Positions 16,903 to 26,447 of a stretch of 64,000 nt of DNA are shown here, piece by piece; position 1 is the first letter of the stretch, and every line of letters begins with the position of its first letter. The notes beneath the pieces are model-generated. The model was not told where the DNA came from. It worked only from the letters and a program-made list of their open reading frames with translations, and ran no database searches. The DNA lies in NCBI GenBank assembly GCA_963828855.1, contig CAWHGB010000002.1, positions 310,001 to 374,000 of the forward strand, in the 5' to 3' direction. A program made the translations under genes and the position numbers. The stretch is from CAVVEQ01 sp963828855 (GTDB lineage Bacteria; Chloroflexota; Anaerolineae; Anaerolineales; Anaerolineaceae).

Positions 16903-19414
16903 TCAATCAGACATAAAAAGCCCTTTCGGGCTTTTTTTTATCCTCTTTCTGCTTCGAATCGGAACTTGAGGGGGCGAATGTTTTTCCGATGCTGGATGAA
17001 GCGCAATCGAAATCACTTCGTCCATATGGCTGACAGGTCTGATCGCCAGATCAGTGATCACCTTGGCAGGCACGTCCACCAGGTCTTTCATGTTCTTTTC
17101 GGGTAATAGAACCCGTTTTATCCCGGACCGGTGCGCTGCCAGGATCTTCTCCCGGACGCCTCCTATGGGCAATACCTGTCCGCGTAGGGTGATCTCACCG
17201 GTCATCCCAACATCCTTGTAAATCTTACGTCCGGTGAATGCGGAGAGCAGGGCAGTCGCGATCGTGATTCCCGCGCTTGGCCCATCCTTGGGGATGGCAC
17301 CTTCCGGAATATGAATATGCACATCAACTCGTTCGTACAGATCCGGGGAGATGTTGAAAACCTTCGACCGCGATTTCAGGTAGGAAAGTGCTGCTTGCGC
17401 GGATTCCTGCATGATGTCACCGATCTGACCGGTGATCTGAAGGGTACCCTTACCTTCGAGGATCAGCACCTCAACTGGCATGATCTCCCCACCACTTTCC
17501 GTCCAGGCTATCGCCGTGGCTACGCCCAACTTCATCCTTTCGTTCGGCTTCCGTTAGGAAGAATTGGGGGGGGCCAAGGAATGTTTCCACATCCGTCAGG
17601 TTTGATCCGTTTCGGAAATGGTTTGCCTTCCGATTTTAATCGTGCAACTTTCCGGCAGATTCTCCCAAGCTCTCTTTCCAGGTTTCGAACTCCAGCTTCG
17701 TATGTGAATTCGCGAATAGTCTTTTTGATCGCCTGGTTCGGAAAAACCCGTCTCCTTACGCTTTAACCCGCTTTCTTCAATTTGACGGGGGATAAGGAAT
17801 CGTTTGGCGATTTCCAGTTTTTCTTCTTCTATATAACCCGGGAATTCCAGCACCTCCATCCTATCCAGCAGCGCTGAAGGAATCGAAGATAGACTGTTGG
17901 CGGTGGTGATGAACATTACCTGCGAAAGATCGTAAGGTAATTCGAGGTAATGATCCGAGAAATTGGCATTTTGTTCGGGGTCAAGCACCTCTAAAAGTGC
18001 CGAGGAAGGGTCACCTCGGAAATCTGTTCCCAATTTATCGATTTCATCCAACATAAAGAGAGGATTGATCGTACCGGCTTTGCGCATGGTTTGAATGATC
18101 CTGCCAGGCATGGCACCGATGTATGTCCGGCGGTGTCCCCGGATCTCTGCCTCATCGCGTACCCCTCCAAGCGAAACCCGAACGAATTTTCTCCCCAGTG
18201 CTTCAGCGATTGATTTCCCAAGAGAAGTTTTTCCGGTCCCGGGTGGACCCACAAAGCAAAGGATAGGCTGCCGTAGTCGCTTCGGTTTAAGGCTGCGGAC
18301 GGCTATGTATTCAAGGATGCGGTCTTTTGCCTTTCCCAATCCAAAGTGATACCGTTCGAGCACATCGCCGGCATGCGTGACATCCAGGTTGTCCTCCGTC
18401 TGATCTTTCCACGGTAGGTCAAGGATCCAATCCACATAATTGCGAATTATGCTTACCTCGGGGGACATGGCCATCATCTGGCTTAACCGCTCCACCTCTT
18501 TCAGTGCAACCTTGTTGCACCTCTTCCGGAAGTTGAGCTTTTTCCACTTTTTCTTTCAATTCCTTAATTTCCCGTGTCCAGATATCCCCCTCCCCCAGTT
18601 CGTTCTGTATGGCTCTCATTTGCTCGCGCAGATAAAACTCCCGCTGCGTACGGTCCACTTCGCTCTGTACCCGCGTTTGAATCTCATCTTCCAACTGGAG
18701 CACATCCAATTCCTGCGCCAGCAACCAGTTCAACTTCTTTAACCGCTCTTCCGGATTCAGGATCGTTAGAAGAGCTTGTCTTTCATCATACGGGAATGTG
18801 ATCGCTGTCGCCACCATATCCGCCAGCCAGCCCGGTTCCTGGATGTTCATCGAAAATAGCTGCGCTTCATCAGGAAGAGATCGATCCAACCGGACACAGC
18901 GTTCGAATAGATCCCGGGTGGTCCGCATCAGTGCTTCGATTCGCCGATCGGTTTTTACAGACTCGATAATCGGGCGTACCTTAACCTTGATGTATGGATC
19001 GGTCTGGGTAAATTCAACGATCTGCATCCGGTGCCGGCCTTGGATAAGAGCTGAATGGCTGCCCTCGGAGAGGTTGAGCAACCTGCCTATGGCGACTTCA
19101 ACGCCAATAGGTAGAAAATCTCGCGATTTTGGATCGTCAATCCCCTGTTCCCGTACCATCAAACCGATCAGGGTCGAGTAATCCTCCTCAGCAGCTTTCA
19201 CAGCAGCCAGGTTGACGCCCTGGGAAATAAAAATTGGAGCGACCATGTGGGGAAAGACCACGATATCCCTGAGGATCAATGCGGGGAGTTCCACAAGACC
19301 ATCATTACCGATGGCTGCATCTGGGATTTGATAAAGCTCCTCAGTTCGCTGGTATAAGGCTGAGGGGAGATCTTCCTGGTTGTCTTTAAATTGAGGCCAA
19401 GATATTTCTTTCAT
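16903..19414 (-). CDS. lon: ATP-dependent Lon protease (frameshifted)
   Basis: AAA+ serine protease that degrades damaged and regulatory proteins in the cytoplasm. The N-terminal substrate-binding LON domain (ELPALILRDIVVFPHMVAPIF) and coiled region (REFYLREQMRAIQNELGEGD) come first. The ATPase has Walker A GPPGTGKTSLGKSIA and Walker B PLFMLDEIDKLG. The protease domain has the Ser of PKDGPSAGITIA and the Lys of PIGGVREKILAAHR. Composite length about 830 residues is normal. Frame changes fall near 18420-18500 and 17530-17650. Its last codons overlap the terminator of the convergent gene. folC begins 12 bp upstream. Confidence 0.93.
16915..16939. terminator. Terminator lying inside the 3' end of lon
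   Basis: AAAAAGCCC-TTTC-GGGCTTTTT followed by TTT on the plus strand is a strong intrinsic terminator for the coiled-coil gene. The same bases encode the last codons of lon on the opposite strand (PKGLFMSD), and there the stem is followed by a shorter T-run, so it may serve both genes. Confidence 0.85.
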
Positions 19415-19426
19415 GATTTTCCTGGA

Positions 19427-20821
19427 TCAGGATTTCAGATATCCTGATGTGATTAGCTCTTTTCTTTGAATAATTTCTTTAATCCCGGCAGCTACGAAAA
19501 TGCTTCCTGCTGCGATCACCGCTGCTTCACCATCCGCCTGCTGGATCGCTTTTTCCAGGGCGGCTTCTAGGGGAACCACTGCGCTGGCTTTTACCCCATG
19601 AGAGTGAGCCAATGTAACCAGGTTCTCCGCATTACTAGCGCGAGGATGGATTGATTCCGTCGCCACCACCTCCCTGACTCGCGGAAGCAGCTCCGTAAAC
19701 ATCCCTTCAATATCTTTATCCTCGGATGCGCCGAATAACAGTATCACGGGGAGGTCCGCGAGGTAATCATCGATGGTTAGCCGTAATTTTAATGCCGAAT
19801 CCCGGTTATGTGCGGAATCAACGATGATCAGGGGATTATGCTGAAGCACCTCAAATCTTGCCGGCCACTGTACAAGGGAGAAACCGGATTTAATCTCCTC
19901 CTCCCCGATCCTTAATCCCTCCTTCCGTAGGGTTTGGATCGCAGCGTAAGCTGTGGCTGCATTTTCCACCTGGTGATATCCAAGCAGCGGTATCACCAAT
20001 CTCGCCGGTTCCCATTCGGACCGTCCGCCTGATTCTATATAATAATCCACCAAGTCCTGCTCGTTTTCAGGCCAAACCAGGATGGTTTGATTGAAAAGAG
20101 AATGCGCCAGGGATGCAAAAAGGTAATCCTTTCCCACCTGGATCATCTGGCAATTTCGTTCCCCGGCGATTCGTTCAAGTTCCAACCTTGCTTCGCTTGA
20201 TTGTGGTGCGATCACGACCGGTATGCCTGGTTTGATGATCCCGCCTTTTTCAAAGGCGATCTTGGTTAACGTATTGCCCAGAACCTGGGTATGGTCGTAA
20301 GAAATGGATGTGATCACCGAAATAAGCGGATCGACAACATTCGTTGCGTCCAGCCTGCCGCCCAGCCCCACCTCGACCACCGCAAAATTCACGTTTTGCT
20401 TTGCAAAAAACAAAAATGCCAGCGCCGTGGTGATCTCAAAGGTGGTCAACCCTCCAATTCCATTTATCACCGATTTCATCTGATCCACCAGATCGCTAAG
20501 GTCATCACTTGAAATCCGAATATTATCAACCTGGATGCGTTCGGTAAAATCGATTAAATGCGGGGATGAATACAAACCGGTGCGGTATCCGCCGGCTTGC
20601 AGCACACTGGCAATCATTGCCGAGGTAGAGCCTTTTCCTTTTGTGCCTGCCACATGAATAATCGGATATTGCTGATGCGGATTCTCCAACCTATCAAGTA
20701 ACACCCGCATGCGGTCCAGATCAAATTTATCCGCGGCATTTCGGAAATTTCGAGTGAGGCTGTAATCGATGAAGCTGTATAGATAATCCAGGGTTTCCTG
20801 GTAATGTTTTTCTGTTTCCAT
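19427..20821 (-). CDS. folC: Folylpolyglutamate synthase/dihydrofolate synthase
   Basis: 464 residues, intact. Adds glutamate to folates, and in many bacteria also to dihydropteroate. P-loop HVAGTKGKGSTSAMIASVL near residue 55, followed by YSSPHLIDFTERIQV (folate-binding loop) and FEITTALAFLFFAKQNVNFAVVEVGLGGRLDATN (the Mur-ligase family VGLGGR.DATN). VDSAHNRDSAL and LFGASEDKDI mark the C-terminal domain. It ends 12 bp before lon on the same strand, so the two may be co-transcribed. It is divergent from the DUF503 gene. Confidence 0.95.
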   Translation of the reverse strand: METEKHYQETLDYLYSFIDYSLTRNFRNAADKFDLDRMRVLLDRLENPHQQYPIIHVAGTKGKGSTSAMIASVLQAGGYRTGLYSSPHLIDFTERIQVDNIRISSDDLSDLVDQMKSVINGIGGLTTFEITTALAFLFFAKQNVNFAVVEVGLGGRLDATNVVDPLISVITSISYDHTQVLGNTLTKIAFEKGGIIKPGIPVVIAPQSSEARLELERIAGERNCQMIQVGKDYLFASLAHSLFNQTILVWPENEQDLVDYYIESGGRSEWEPARLVIPLLGYHQVENAATAYAAIQTLRKEGLRIGEEEIKSGFSLVQWPARFEVLQHNPLIIVDSAHNRDSALKLRLTIDDYLADLPVILLFGASEDKDIEGMFTELLPRVREVVATESIHPRASNAENLVTLAHSHGVKASAVVPLEAALEKAIQQADGEAAVIAAGSIFVAAGIKEIIQRKELITSGYLKS

Positions 20822-20932
20822 TGATCATCTTTCCAAAACTGCTTGGCATTGTACCCTTTAGAAACGACGAATACAAGGATGCAGGCTAGTTCATTGACCA
20901 AACGATGCAATTCGGTTAAATTTACCTCCGCG

Positions 20933-21220
20933 ATGATCCCTTTGGGAGTGATAATTCTCGTCCTTCGTATCCCCGGGTGCAGATCATTGAAAGAAAAACG
21001 GGGATTATTGAAACCCCTGCTCTCTGATCTGCGCAAAAAGTTCAATATCTCCGCTGCCGAAGTGGATTCACAGGACGCCTGGCAGGAAACAGTGATCGCC
21101 TGTGCCATGGCAGGCAGTGACCGGGTAATGATTGAAAAAAGCTTACAAAAAATCCCGGTTTATTGCGAAAATACACACCGTTCTTTTCAGCTTGTAAGCC
21201 AGGAATTGGAAATTTTCTGA
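20933..21220 (+). CDS. DUF503-family protein
   Basis: About 95 residues: LRIPGCRSLKEKRGLLKPLLSDLRKKFNISAAEVDSQD, with the family signature of a short strand followed by SLKEKR. The protein family (YlxP-like) is often encoded near ribosome maturation genes, but its function is not established. The frame is open another 30 codons upstream; I start at the ATG at 20933 because the family begins about three residues before the first beta strand. A seven-base gap separates it from the next gene, so it is likely the first gene of the rightward run. Confidence 0.8.
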   Translation: MIPLGVIILVLRIPGCRSLKEKRGLLKPLLSDLRKKFNISAAEVDSQDAWQETVIACAMAGSDRVMIEKSLQKIPVYCENTHRSFQLVSQELEIF

Positions 21221-21227
21221 GGAATTT

Positions 21228-22019
21228 ATGGACTTAAAACTAAAAGGCAAGCGGGCAATAATCACGGGTGCCAGCCGCGGGTTGGGATTCGCGGTCGCAT
21301 CCACCCTCGCGGATGAAGGTGTTGATATTATCCTTAACGCCAGGAATGAATCAAATTTAATAAATGCCGTATCGATGATTAAGGACCGGTCTGGGGTTAA
21401 GGTGATCCCCGTCATCGGGGATGTCACCCTGCCTGAAACACCTGCACGCCTGATCCAGGCCGTGGAAGAACATCTTGGTGGATTGGACCTTCTGCTCACA
21501 AACGCTGGCGGTCCACCTCCCGGGGCATTTGAATCCTTTACTGACTTGGATTGGGAAAATGCGGTTGAGCTATCATTTCTTTCGCATGTGCGGTTGATCC
21601 GCGCAGCGCTGCCCGCCCTTCGAAAATCCTCCTCACCAAGCATCTTGACCGTCACTTCCGTTTCAGTCAAGCAGCCGATGCCTAACTTGATCCTTTCGAA
21701 TAGCGTCCGCTCTGCGACGGTCGGATTAACCAAAAGTCTTGCACTTGATCTGGGATCTTCAGGGATCAGGGTGAACTCGATCCTGCCAGCCTGGACGGAT
21801 ACCGAAAGAGTCCAGGATCTTATGCAAGCCAGGGCAAATTTGAACCTCTCCACTATTGAGGAAGAGACCGCGAAGCTGACCAAGGAAAGTCCGATGGGAA
21901 GGATGGGAACACCCCAGGAATTCGCCAACGCGGCGGTCTTTCTGCTATCTCCAGCAGCCTCCTTTATCACCGGGGTCATGTTAGCCGTGGACGGTGGTTT
22001 CTATAAAGGAACACTTTAA
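21228..22019 (+). CDS. Short-chain dehydrogenase-like protein with altered active site
   Basis: 263 residues, intact. Cofactor motif TGASRGLGFAVASTLADEG and NAGG near residue 90 place it in the SDR family, and it ends in the classical VDGGFYKGTL. The catalytic Ser region reads VTSVSVKQPMPN, but where YxxxK is expected the sequence reads SNSVR, so Tyr is Ser and Lys is Arg. I recall a beta-ketoacyl-ACP reductase-like SDR subgroup with this LSN-x-x-R pattern; it may have another activity or be non-catalytic. The usual name '3-oxoacyl-ACP reductase' would therefore be unsafe. The gene is followed after five bases by the radical SAM gene. Confidence 0.85.
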   Translation: MDLKLKGKRAIITGASRGLGFAVASTLADEGVDIILNARNESNLINAVSMIKDRSGVKVIPVIGDVTLPETPARLIQAVEEHLGGLDLLLTNAGGPPPGAFESFTDLDWENAVELSFLSHVRLIRAALPALRKSSSPSILTVTSVSVKQPMPNLILSNSVRSATVGLTKSLALDLGSSGIRVNSILPAWTDTERVQDLMQARANLNLSTIEEETAKLTKESPMGRMGTPQEFANAAVFLLSPAASFITGVMLAVDGGFYKGTL

Positions 22020-22024
22020 TCGGT

Positions 22025-23923
22025 ATGGTTAATAAAAACAAATTCTCGCTGGAAACCTGGCTGGAATTGAACCTGCCAACGGTGCAGAAACCTGGCAGGT
22101 ACACTGGCAACGAGCTCAACCAGGTGCGGAAAAATTGGGGATCGGTTCAAGCACACGTAGCCCTGGCGTTTCCGGATCTTTACGATCTGGGTTTGCCCAA
22201 CCTGGGACTTGCCATCCTGTACAACCTGATCAACAAGCGGAAGGATGCTCTGGCTGAAAGGGTTTTTCTTCCGTGGGTGGATATGGAAACGATCATGCGC
22301 AGGGACGGTATCCCCCTTTTCTCGCTTGAGAACCGAATTCCCATCCTTCAATTCGACCTGATCGGAATCACTCTCCCTTACGAGACGCTATATACCAATG
22401 CGCTGAACCTGTTGGATCTGGGTGGAATCCCAGTTCTTTCCCGGGATCGGACTGAAGTTCATCCTCTTATCATCGCTGGAGGTCACGCGATGCTCAACCC
22501 AGAGCCGATGGCGCCATTCCTGGATGCCATCGTCATCGGTGAAGGCGAGGAGGTGATCCTGGAGATTCTGGATGCGGTTATCACCGCAAAATCAAAACGC
22601 TTGAATCGAAATGAAACCCTAGACTCGTTATCGAAAATTGCTGGTGTATACGTCCCTTCGTTTTATACCGCTCGTTTCGATGCCGTGGGCAATTATTTGG
22701 GGTTGGAAACAAATAAAACCGATTCACCCAATTGCATCCAGAAACGAATTCTTGGCCGCCTGCCTGAACCGGTGACCGATTTCATCGTTCCTTCGATAGA
22801 GGTCGTTCAGAACCGGGTTGCTATCGAGATCATGCGTGGCTGCACGCGGGGGTGCCGTTTTTGCCAGGCAGGGATGATAACCCGCCCCGTGCGCGAACAG
22901 CCCGTTTCGCAGATCCTGGATTCACTCCAGTTCGCGCTCGATAAAACCGGGTTTGAGGAAGTCGCGCTGCTTTCTTTATCTTCATCGGACCACTCGGAAA
23001 TTACAGAAATCGTTGAAGCTATTCAAACCCGTTTTACCGGAAAGCACCTGACGATTTCGCTCCCCTCCCTCAGAATCGAGTCCTTATCGGTCGATCTGCT
23101 CGAAAAATTGAGCGGATCCCGCCAGACCAGCTTCACACTTGCCCCTGAGGCAGCTACTGACAAGCTTCGCAATATCATCAATAAACCCATTTCGGATGAA
23201 GCGTTGCTGGATGTGACCCGTCTGATCTATTCCCACGGCTGGCGGGTGATCAAGTGTTACTTCATGATCGGTCACCCGGAAGAAACTATGGAGGATGTAA
23301 AGGCAATTGCTGATTTGTGCAAAAGGGTCGTGATGGAGGGTAGGAAATTCCACGGTCTGAAAGCCACCCTTCACGCCGGGATCAGCACTTTCATCCCCAA
23401 ACCGCACACTCCCTTTCAATGGCGATCCATGGATTCCCTCGATTCAATTCGGGAGAAACAGAATCTGCTGCGGAGTGAAATACGGGGACCGGGATTGAAA
23501 ATGACCTGGGCTGATCCACAGACCTCTCTGATGGAAGCCTGGCTCAGCCGCGGCGACCGCAGGACAGCGGATGCAATTTTCAATGCCTGGAAATCTGGCG
23601 CCAGGTTCGATGCCTGGCAGGATCAATTCGACTTCAACCTCTGGAAGAATGCCTTCGATCACGCCGGTATTGATCCCTATTCATATTCGCATCGGACCAG
23701 AAGCGCGGACGAGGTTTTCCCCTGGGATCATATCCACATCGGGGTCACCAAGAATTACCTATTAGAGGAAGCAGAGAATAGCCGTTTGGGGGTATTACGT
23801 CCGGATTGTCGGGAAAATTGTTATGTCTGCGGCATCCTCCCTGACTATAAAAATATTCGGCGGGATAATCCCGGCAGCCATTGGGGTTGCCCTGAAGTGA
23901 GATCCGAGGTTCCTGTTCCATGA
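22025..23923 (+). CDS. B12-binding/radical SAM protein of the TIGR03960 type
   Basis: 632 residues, intact. The N-terminal 240 residues resemble a cobalamin-binding-like domain (LAFPDLYDLGLPNLGLAILYNLIN, IGITLPYETLYTNALNLLDLGGIP, IAGGHAMLNPEPMAPFLDAIVIGEGEE). The radical SAM core has the iron-sulfur motif MRGCTRGCRFCQAGM and, further on, HAGISTFIPKPHTPFQW. The C-terminus has a CRENCYVCGIL cysteine group. Members are usually followed by, or fused to, a DUF2344 protein, exactly as here (4-bp overlap, ATGA). The reaction is not known to me; tRNA or ribosome modification is often suggested from context. Confidence 0.9.
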   Translation: MVNKNKFSLETWLELNLPTVQKPGRYTGNELNQVRKNWGSVQAHVALAFPDLYDLGLPNLGLAILYNLINKRKDALAERVFLPWVDMETIMRRDGIPLFSLENRIPILQFDLIGITLPYETLYTNALNLLDLGGIPVLSRDRTEVHPLIIAGGHAMLNPEPMAPFLDAIVIGEGEEVILEILDAVITAKSKRLNRNETLDSLSKIAGVYVPSFYTARFDAVGNYLGLETNKTDSPNCIQKRILGRLPEPVTDFIVPSIEVVQNRVAIEIMRGCTRGCRFCQAGMITRPVREQPVSQILDSLQFALDKTGFEEVALLSLSSSDHSEITEIVEAIQTRFTGKHLTISLPSLRIESLSVDLLEKLSGSRQTSFTLAPEAATDKLRNIINKPISDEALLDVTRLIYSHGWRVIKCYFMIGHPEETMEDVKAIADLCKRVVMEGRKFHGLKATLHAGISTFIPKPHTPFQWRSMDSLDSIREKQNLLRSEIRGPGLKMTWADPQTSLMEAWLSRGDRRTADAIFNAWKSGARFDAWQDQFDFNLWKNAFDHAGIDPYSYSHRTRSADEVFPWDHIHIGVTKNYLLEEAENSRLGVLRPDCRENCYVCGILPDYKNIRRDNPGSHWGCPEVRSEVPVP

Positions 23924-24570
23924 TCCACTGTCGGGTTCTCTATGGAAAAACTGAACCGCTTCGCTATACCGGGATGCTGGATATCCAATCGATCTGGGAG
24001 CGGCTATTCCGCCGTGCGCACCTGGAATTGGCTTACAGCCAGGGATTTCATCCCAAACCCCGTATTCAACAGGCAGCCCCCCTCCCCCTCGGATTTCTCT
24101 CCTCTTATGAGATCCTGGATTTCTGGTTGGAAGGTACGGGGGTGATTCCTGAAATCACTGAAAGGATCCGCCAGCACACTCATCCAGGGCTTGATATCCA
24201 ATACGTCGAGGAAGTCGACCTGGTAGCGCCCGTGCTCCAAAGCCGGCTGGAATCTGCTTCCTATTTGGTCACTCCCCTGGTCGAATTTGATCGGTTACTC
24301 ATCAAAGCACGCATTGACAACCTTTTGAAAGAAAAATTGATCACCCGGACCCGGCGGGGCAAGGATTACGACTTGAGACCGTTGATCCAATCTTTGCGAT
24401 TGCCTGAATCCCAGGATGATCAAGATAACCTCGAAATGGTCCTCGCCGCCCGCGAAGGCGCCACCGGGCGACCCGAGGAAGTCCTCTCCGCGATGGATTT
24501 GGATCCATTTTCCTTCAGGTATTGCCGCGTCAAGTTGGATTTTTCAATAAAGGTGTTTTCTGAGATCTAA
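23920..24570 (+). CDS. DUF2344 (TIGR03936-type) radical SAM-linked protein
   Basis: 216 residues, intact. RVLYGKTEPLRYTGMLDIQSIWERLFRRA, then YSQGFHPKPRIQQAAPLPLGFLSSYEILDFWL, the family signature. It lacks cysteines for a metal centre and is probably the partner of the preceding radical SAM protein, to which it is fused in other species. Its ATG overlaps the TGA of that gene and its TAA overlaps the ATG of the methyltransferase gene (TAATG), showing tight coupling of the three. Confidence 0.88.
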   Translation: MIHCRVLYGKTEPLRYTGMLDIQSIWERLFRRAHLELAYSQGFHPKPRIQQAAPLPLGFLSSYEILDFWLEGTGVIPEITERIRQHTHPGLDIQYVEEVDLVAPVLQSRLESASYLVTPLVEFDRLLIKARIDNLLKEKLITRTRRGKDYDLRPLIQSLRLPESQDDQDNLEMVLAAREGATGRPEEVLSAMDLDPFSFRYCRVKLDFSIKVFSEI

Positions 24571-25208
24571 TGAGTGAAACTTACAAGATTTTTGAATGCG
24601 GAAACCCCAGCTGCAGATTTCGCTGCCCTCAAACTCCAACGGACCGCATCCTGGCTGCCTGTCCTTTCTGTGGTTCAACCGGGACAAGCGCAGATTATGA
24701 TTTTCATGATGATGAATTTGCAAATTTATCCTCGGATTTGGACCAACCGCACGTTGAAGTTCTCGTGGATAATCTGCGAAGTATTTATAACGTCGGGTCG
24801 ATCTTTCGCTCCAGCGATGGGGCTGGGATACGCCGCCTCTTTCTGGGCGGGTACACGCCCACGCCTGAACACCCCAAATTAAAAAAAACCGGGCTTGGTT
24901 CGGAATGGACCGTGAGTTGGGACTCCGTCCGTAACGGGCTTGACCTGGTACTCGCAAAAAAAACCGAAGGCTATCAAATTTGGTCCCTCGAGCGGACGGC
25001 TTCAGCCATTTCAATTTTTAAGGCAGCACCAGCAAATTCAGAACCCCCAATTCTCCTCGTAGTTGGCAATGAAAGGATTGGTGTCGACCCTGAGATTCTC
25101 CGGATAAGCGACCAGGTGGTGTTTATCCCAATGTCCGGGATGAAACGATCTTTGAATGTCGCTACCGCATTCGGGATCGCAGCATATGCCCTGACGAGAA
25201 AATTATGA
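24570..25208 (+). CDS. Zinc-ribbon SpoU/TrmH-family RNA 2'-O-methyltransferase
   Basis: 212 residues, intact. The N-terminal 45 residues form a zinc ribbon (CGNPSCRFRCP and CPFCGS), then a SPOUT methyltransferase domain: VLVDNLRSIYNVGSIFRSSDG (motif 1 with the catalytic Arg-like position), ILLVVGNERIGVDPEIL (motif 2) and IPMSGMKRSLNVATAFGIAAY (motif 3, the SAM-binding knot). The target RNA is not clear from sequence. An N-terminal zinc ribbon on a small TrmH protein is less common than the L30-like domain of RlmB proteins. Overlaps the DUF2344 stop by one base. Confidence 0.88.
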   Translation: MSETYKIFECGNPSCRFRCPQTPTDRILAACPFCGSTGTSADYDFHDDEFANLSSDLDQPHVEVLVDNLRSIYNVGSIFRSSDGAGIRRLFLGGYTPTPEHPKLKKTGLGSEWTVSWDSVRNGLDLVLAKKTEGYQIWSLERTASAISIFKAAPANSEPPILLVVGNERIGVDPEILRISDQVVFIPMSGMKRSLNVATAFGIAAYALTRKL

Positions 25209-25263
25209 AATTTTCGGACGAATCAACCAATTTAGATTAGAATAGTCCATCATTTGAGGTCTT

Positions 25264-25491
25264 ATGCCAATTTATGAGTATGTCTGTCAGGATTGCGGTA
25301 CAAAATTCGATACGCTCCGGCCCATGATCGAAGCGGATTCCCCAATCTCTTGTGAAAATTGTGACAGCCTGGATACAAAGCGCGCGCTGTCGGTCTGTTT
25401 TACCCACGGCACAGAAAAAACCACCAGCAGCAATGGTTCCTGCGGATGCGGAAGCTGCAGCGGTGGTTCGTGTTCCTCGTGCCGGTCGTGA
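25264..25491 (+). CDS. FmdB-family zinc-ribbon protein
   Basis: 75 residues: MPIYEYVCQDCGTKFDTLRP and SCENCDS, a four-cysteine zinc ribbon of the FmdB/CxxC_CxxC_SSSS family, followed by a low-complexity tail rich in Gly, Ser and Cys (GSCGCGSCSGGSCSSC). The tail is typical of this family and could bind further metal. Function unknown; often called a regulatory protein after FmdB of methylotrophs without direct evidence. Intact; 15 bp before the next SDR gene. Confidence 0.9.
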   Translation: MPIYEYVCQDCGTKFDTLRPMIEADSPISCENCDSLDTKRALSVCFTHGTEKTTSSNGSCGCGSCSGGSCSSCRS

Positions 25492-25506
25492 GAACTCGGA
25501 AACCCG

Positions 25507-26361
25507 ATGGATAAATTCACCAAAAAACTGGTTCTGGTTACCGGCGGCTCAAGCGGTATAGGGCTCGCCCTTGCGAGAAAACTCGTTTCCCGGGGCGCAG
25601 ATGTTTTCATTCTAGCCCGCCGGTTGGAAAACCTGACTGCGACAGCCCTGGAACTCAAGAAGGCCAGGGTCGATCCTGCCCAACGCACAGGATTGATTTC
25701 TGCCGATGTTTCCCGCGAAAAAAGCACCATTCGCATCCTCGAAGGTTTTGCAGAGAAGGTTGGAGTTCCGGATTATATTTTCAATTCGGCAGGGATTGTC
25801 TATCCCGGTCAGGTGGAAAATATTCCCTTGCACGAATTTCATTCCCAGATGGAAACCAATTTTTTTGGCACAGTCCTGGTGACAAAATCATTTCTGCCCG
25901 CCATGCTCTCGCGCCGGTCTGGTCACATCGTGAATATCTCATCCTTTGCGGGTTTTTATGCTTCTTACGGCTATGCAGCCTATTCCTCCACAAAGTTCGC
26001 AATCCGTGGCTTTTCGGATGTGATCCGTGCTGAATTGAAACCCATGGGGATAAAAGTATCTGTCGTTTTCCCTGCTGACGTGGATACTCCCCAGCTAGCC
26101 TATGAGCGGTCTGTTCAAACCGATATCATGAAGGAGATCAACGTCTCTGCCGGGATGCTGCCATCGGAGAAAGTTGCTGAGGCGATCCTCAAGGGTGTCG
26201 AAAGAGGCCGTTATATCATCACCCCGGGCTTCGAGCCAACTCTGGCATATGCCCTTTCCGTGACCGTAGGTTGGGCATTGTACCCGTTGATGGATTCTTT
26301 GATCAGCTCAGCTGCAAAAAAAGTCCAGAAGAAAAAACTAAAAACGTTCTGGCTGAACTAA
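25507..26361 (+). CDS. Short-chain dehydrogenase, 3-ketodihydrosphingosine reductase-like
   Basis: 284 residues, intact. Cofactor loop TGGSSGIGLALARKL, NSAG at residue 95, catalytic Ser in VNISSFAGFY and YAAYSSTKFA (YxxxK intact). The C-terminal part has a hydrophobic segment (ALSVTVGWALYPLMDSLI) and a basic end (KKVQKKKLKTFW), so the enzyme probably sits on the membrane. Overall pattern (NLTATALELKK, RAELKPMGIKVSVVFPADVDTPQL) resembles 3-ketosphinganine reductases; substrate not proven. It is followed by a terminator. Confidence 0.82.
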   Translation: MDKFTKKLVLVTGGSSGIGLALARKLVSRGADVFILARRLENLTATALELKKARVDPAQRTGLISADVSREKSTIRILEGFAEKVGVPDYIFNSAGIVYPGQVENIPLHEFHSQMETNFFGTVLVTKSFLPAMLSRRSGHIVNISSFAGFYASYGYAAYSSTKFAIRGFSDVIRAELKPMGIKVSVVFPADVDTPQLAYERSVQTDIMKEINVSAGMLPSEKVAEAILKGVERGRYIITPGFEPTLAYALSVTVGWALYPLMDSLISSAAKKVQKKKLKTFWLN

Positions 26362-26383
26362 TCCGACTGAGGTTATTGGCATT

Positions 26384-26420
26384 AAAAAACCGTTATGATA
26401 TACTTCTAACGGTTTTTTTT
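26384..26420 (+). terminator. Terminator after the SDR gene
   Basis: AAAAAACCGTTA, an 11-base loop, then TAACGGTTTTTTTT: a 12-bp stem (AT-rich base) with a run of eight T. It ends the rightward run that starts at DUF503 and lies 27 bp before the ornithine aminotransferase ATG. Confidence 0.85.
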
Positions 26421-26447
26421 CTAAATAATCAAGGATTGAGGGAGCAT

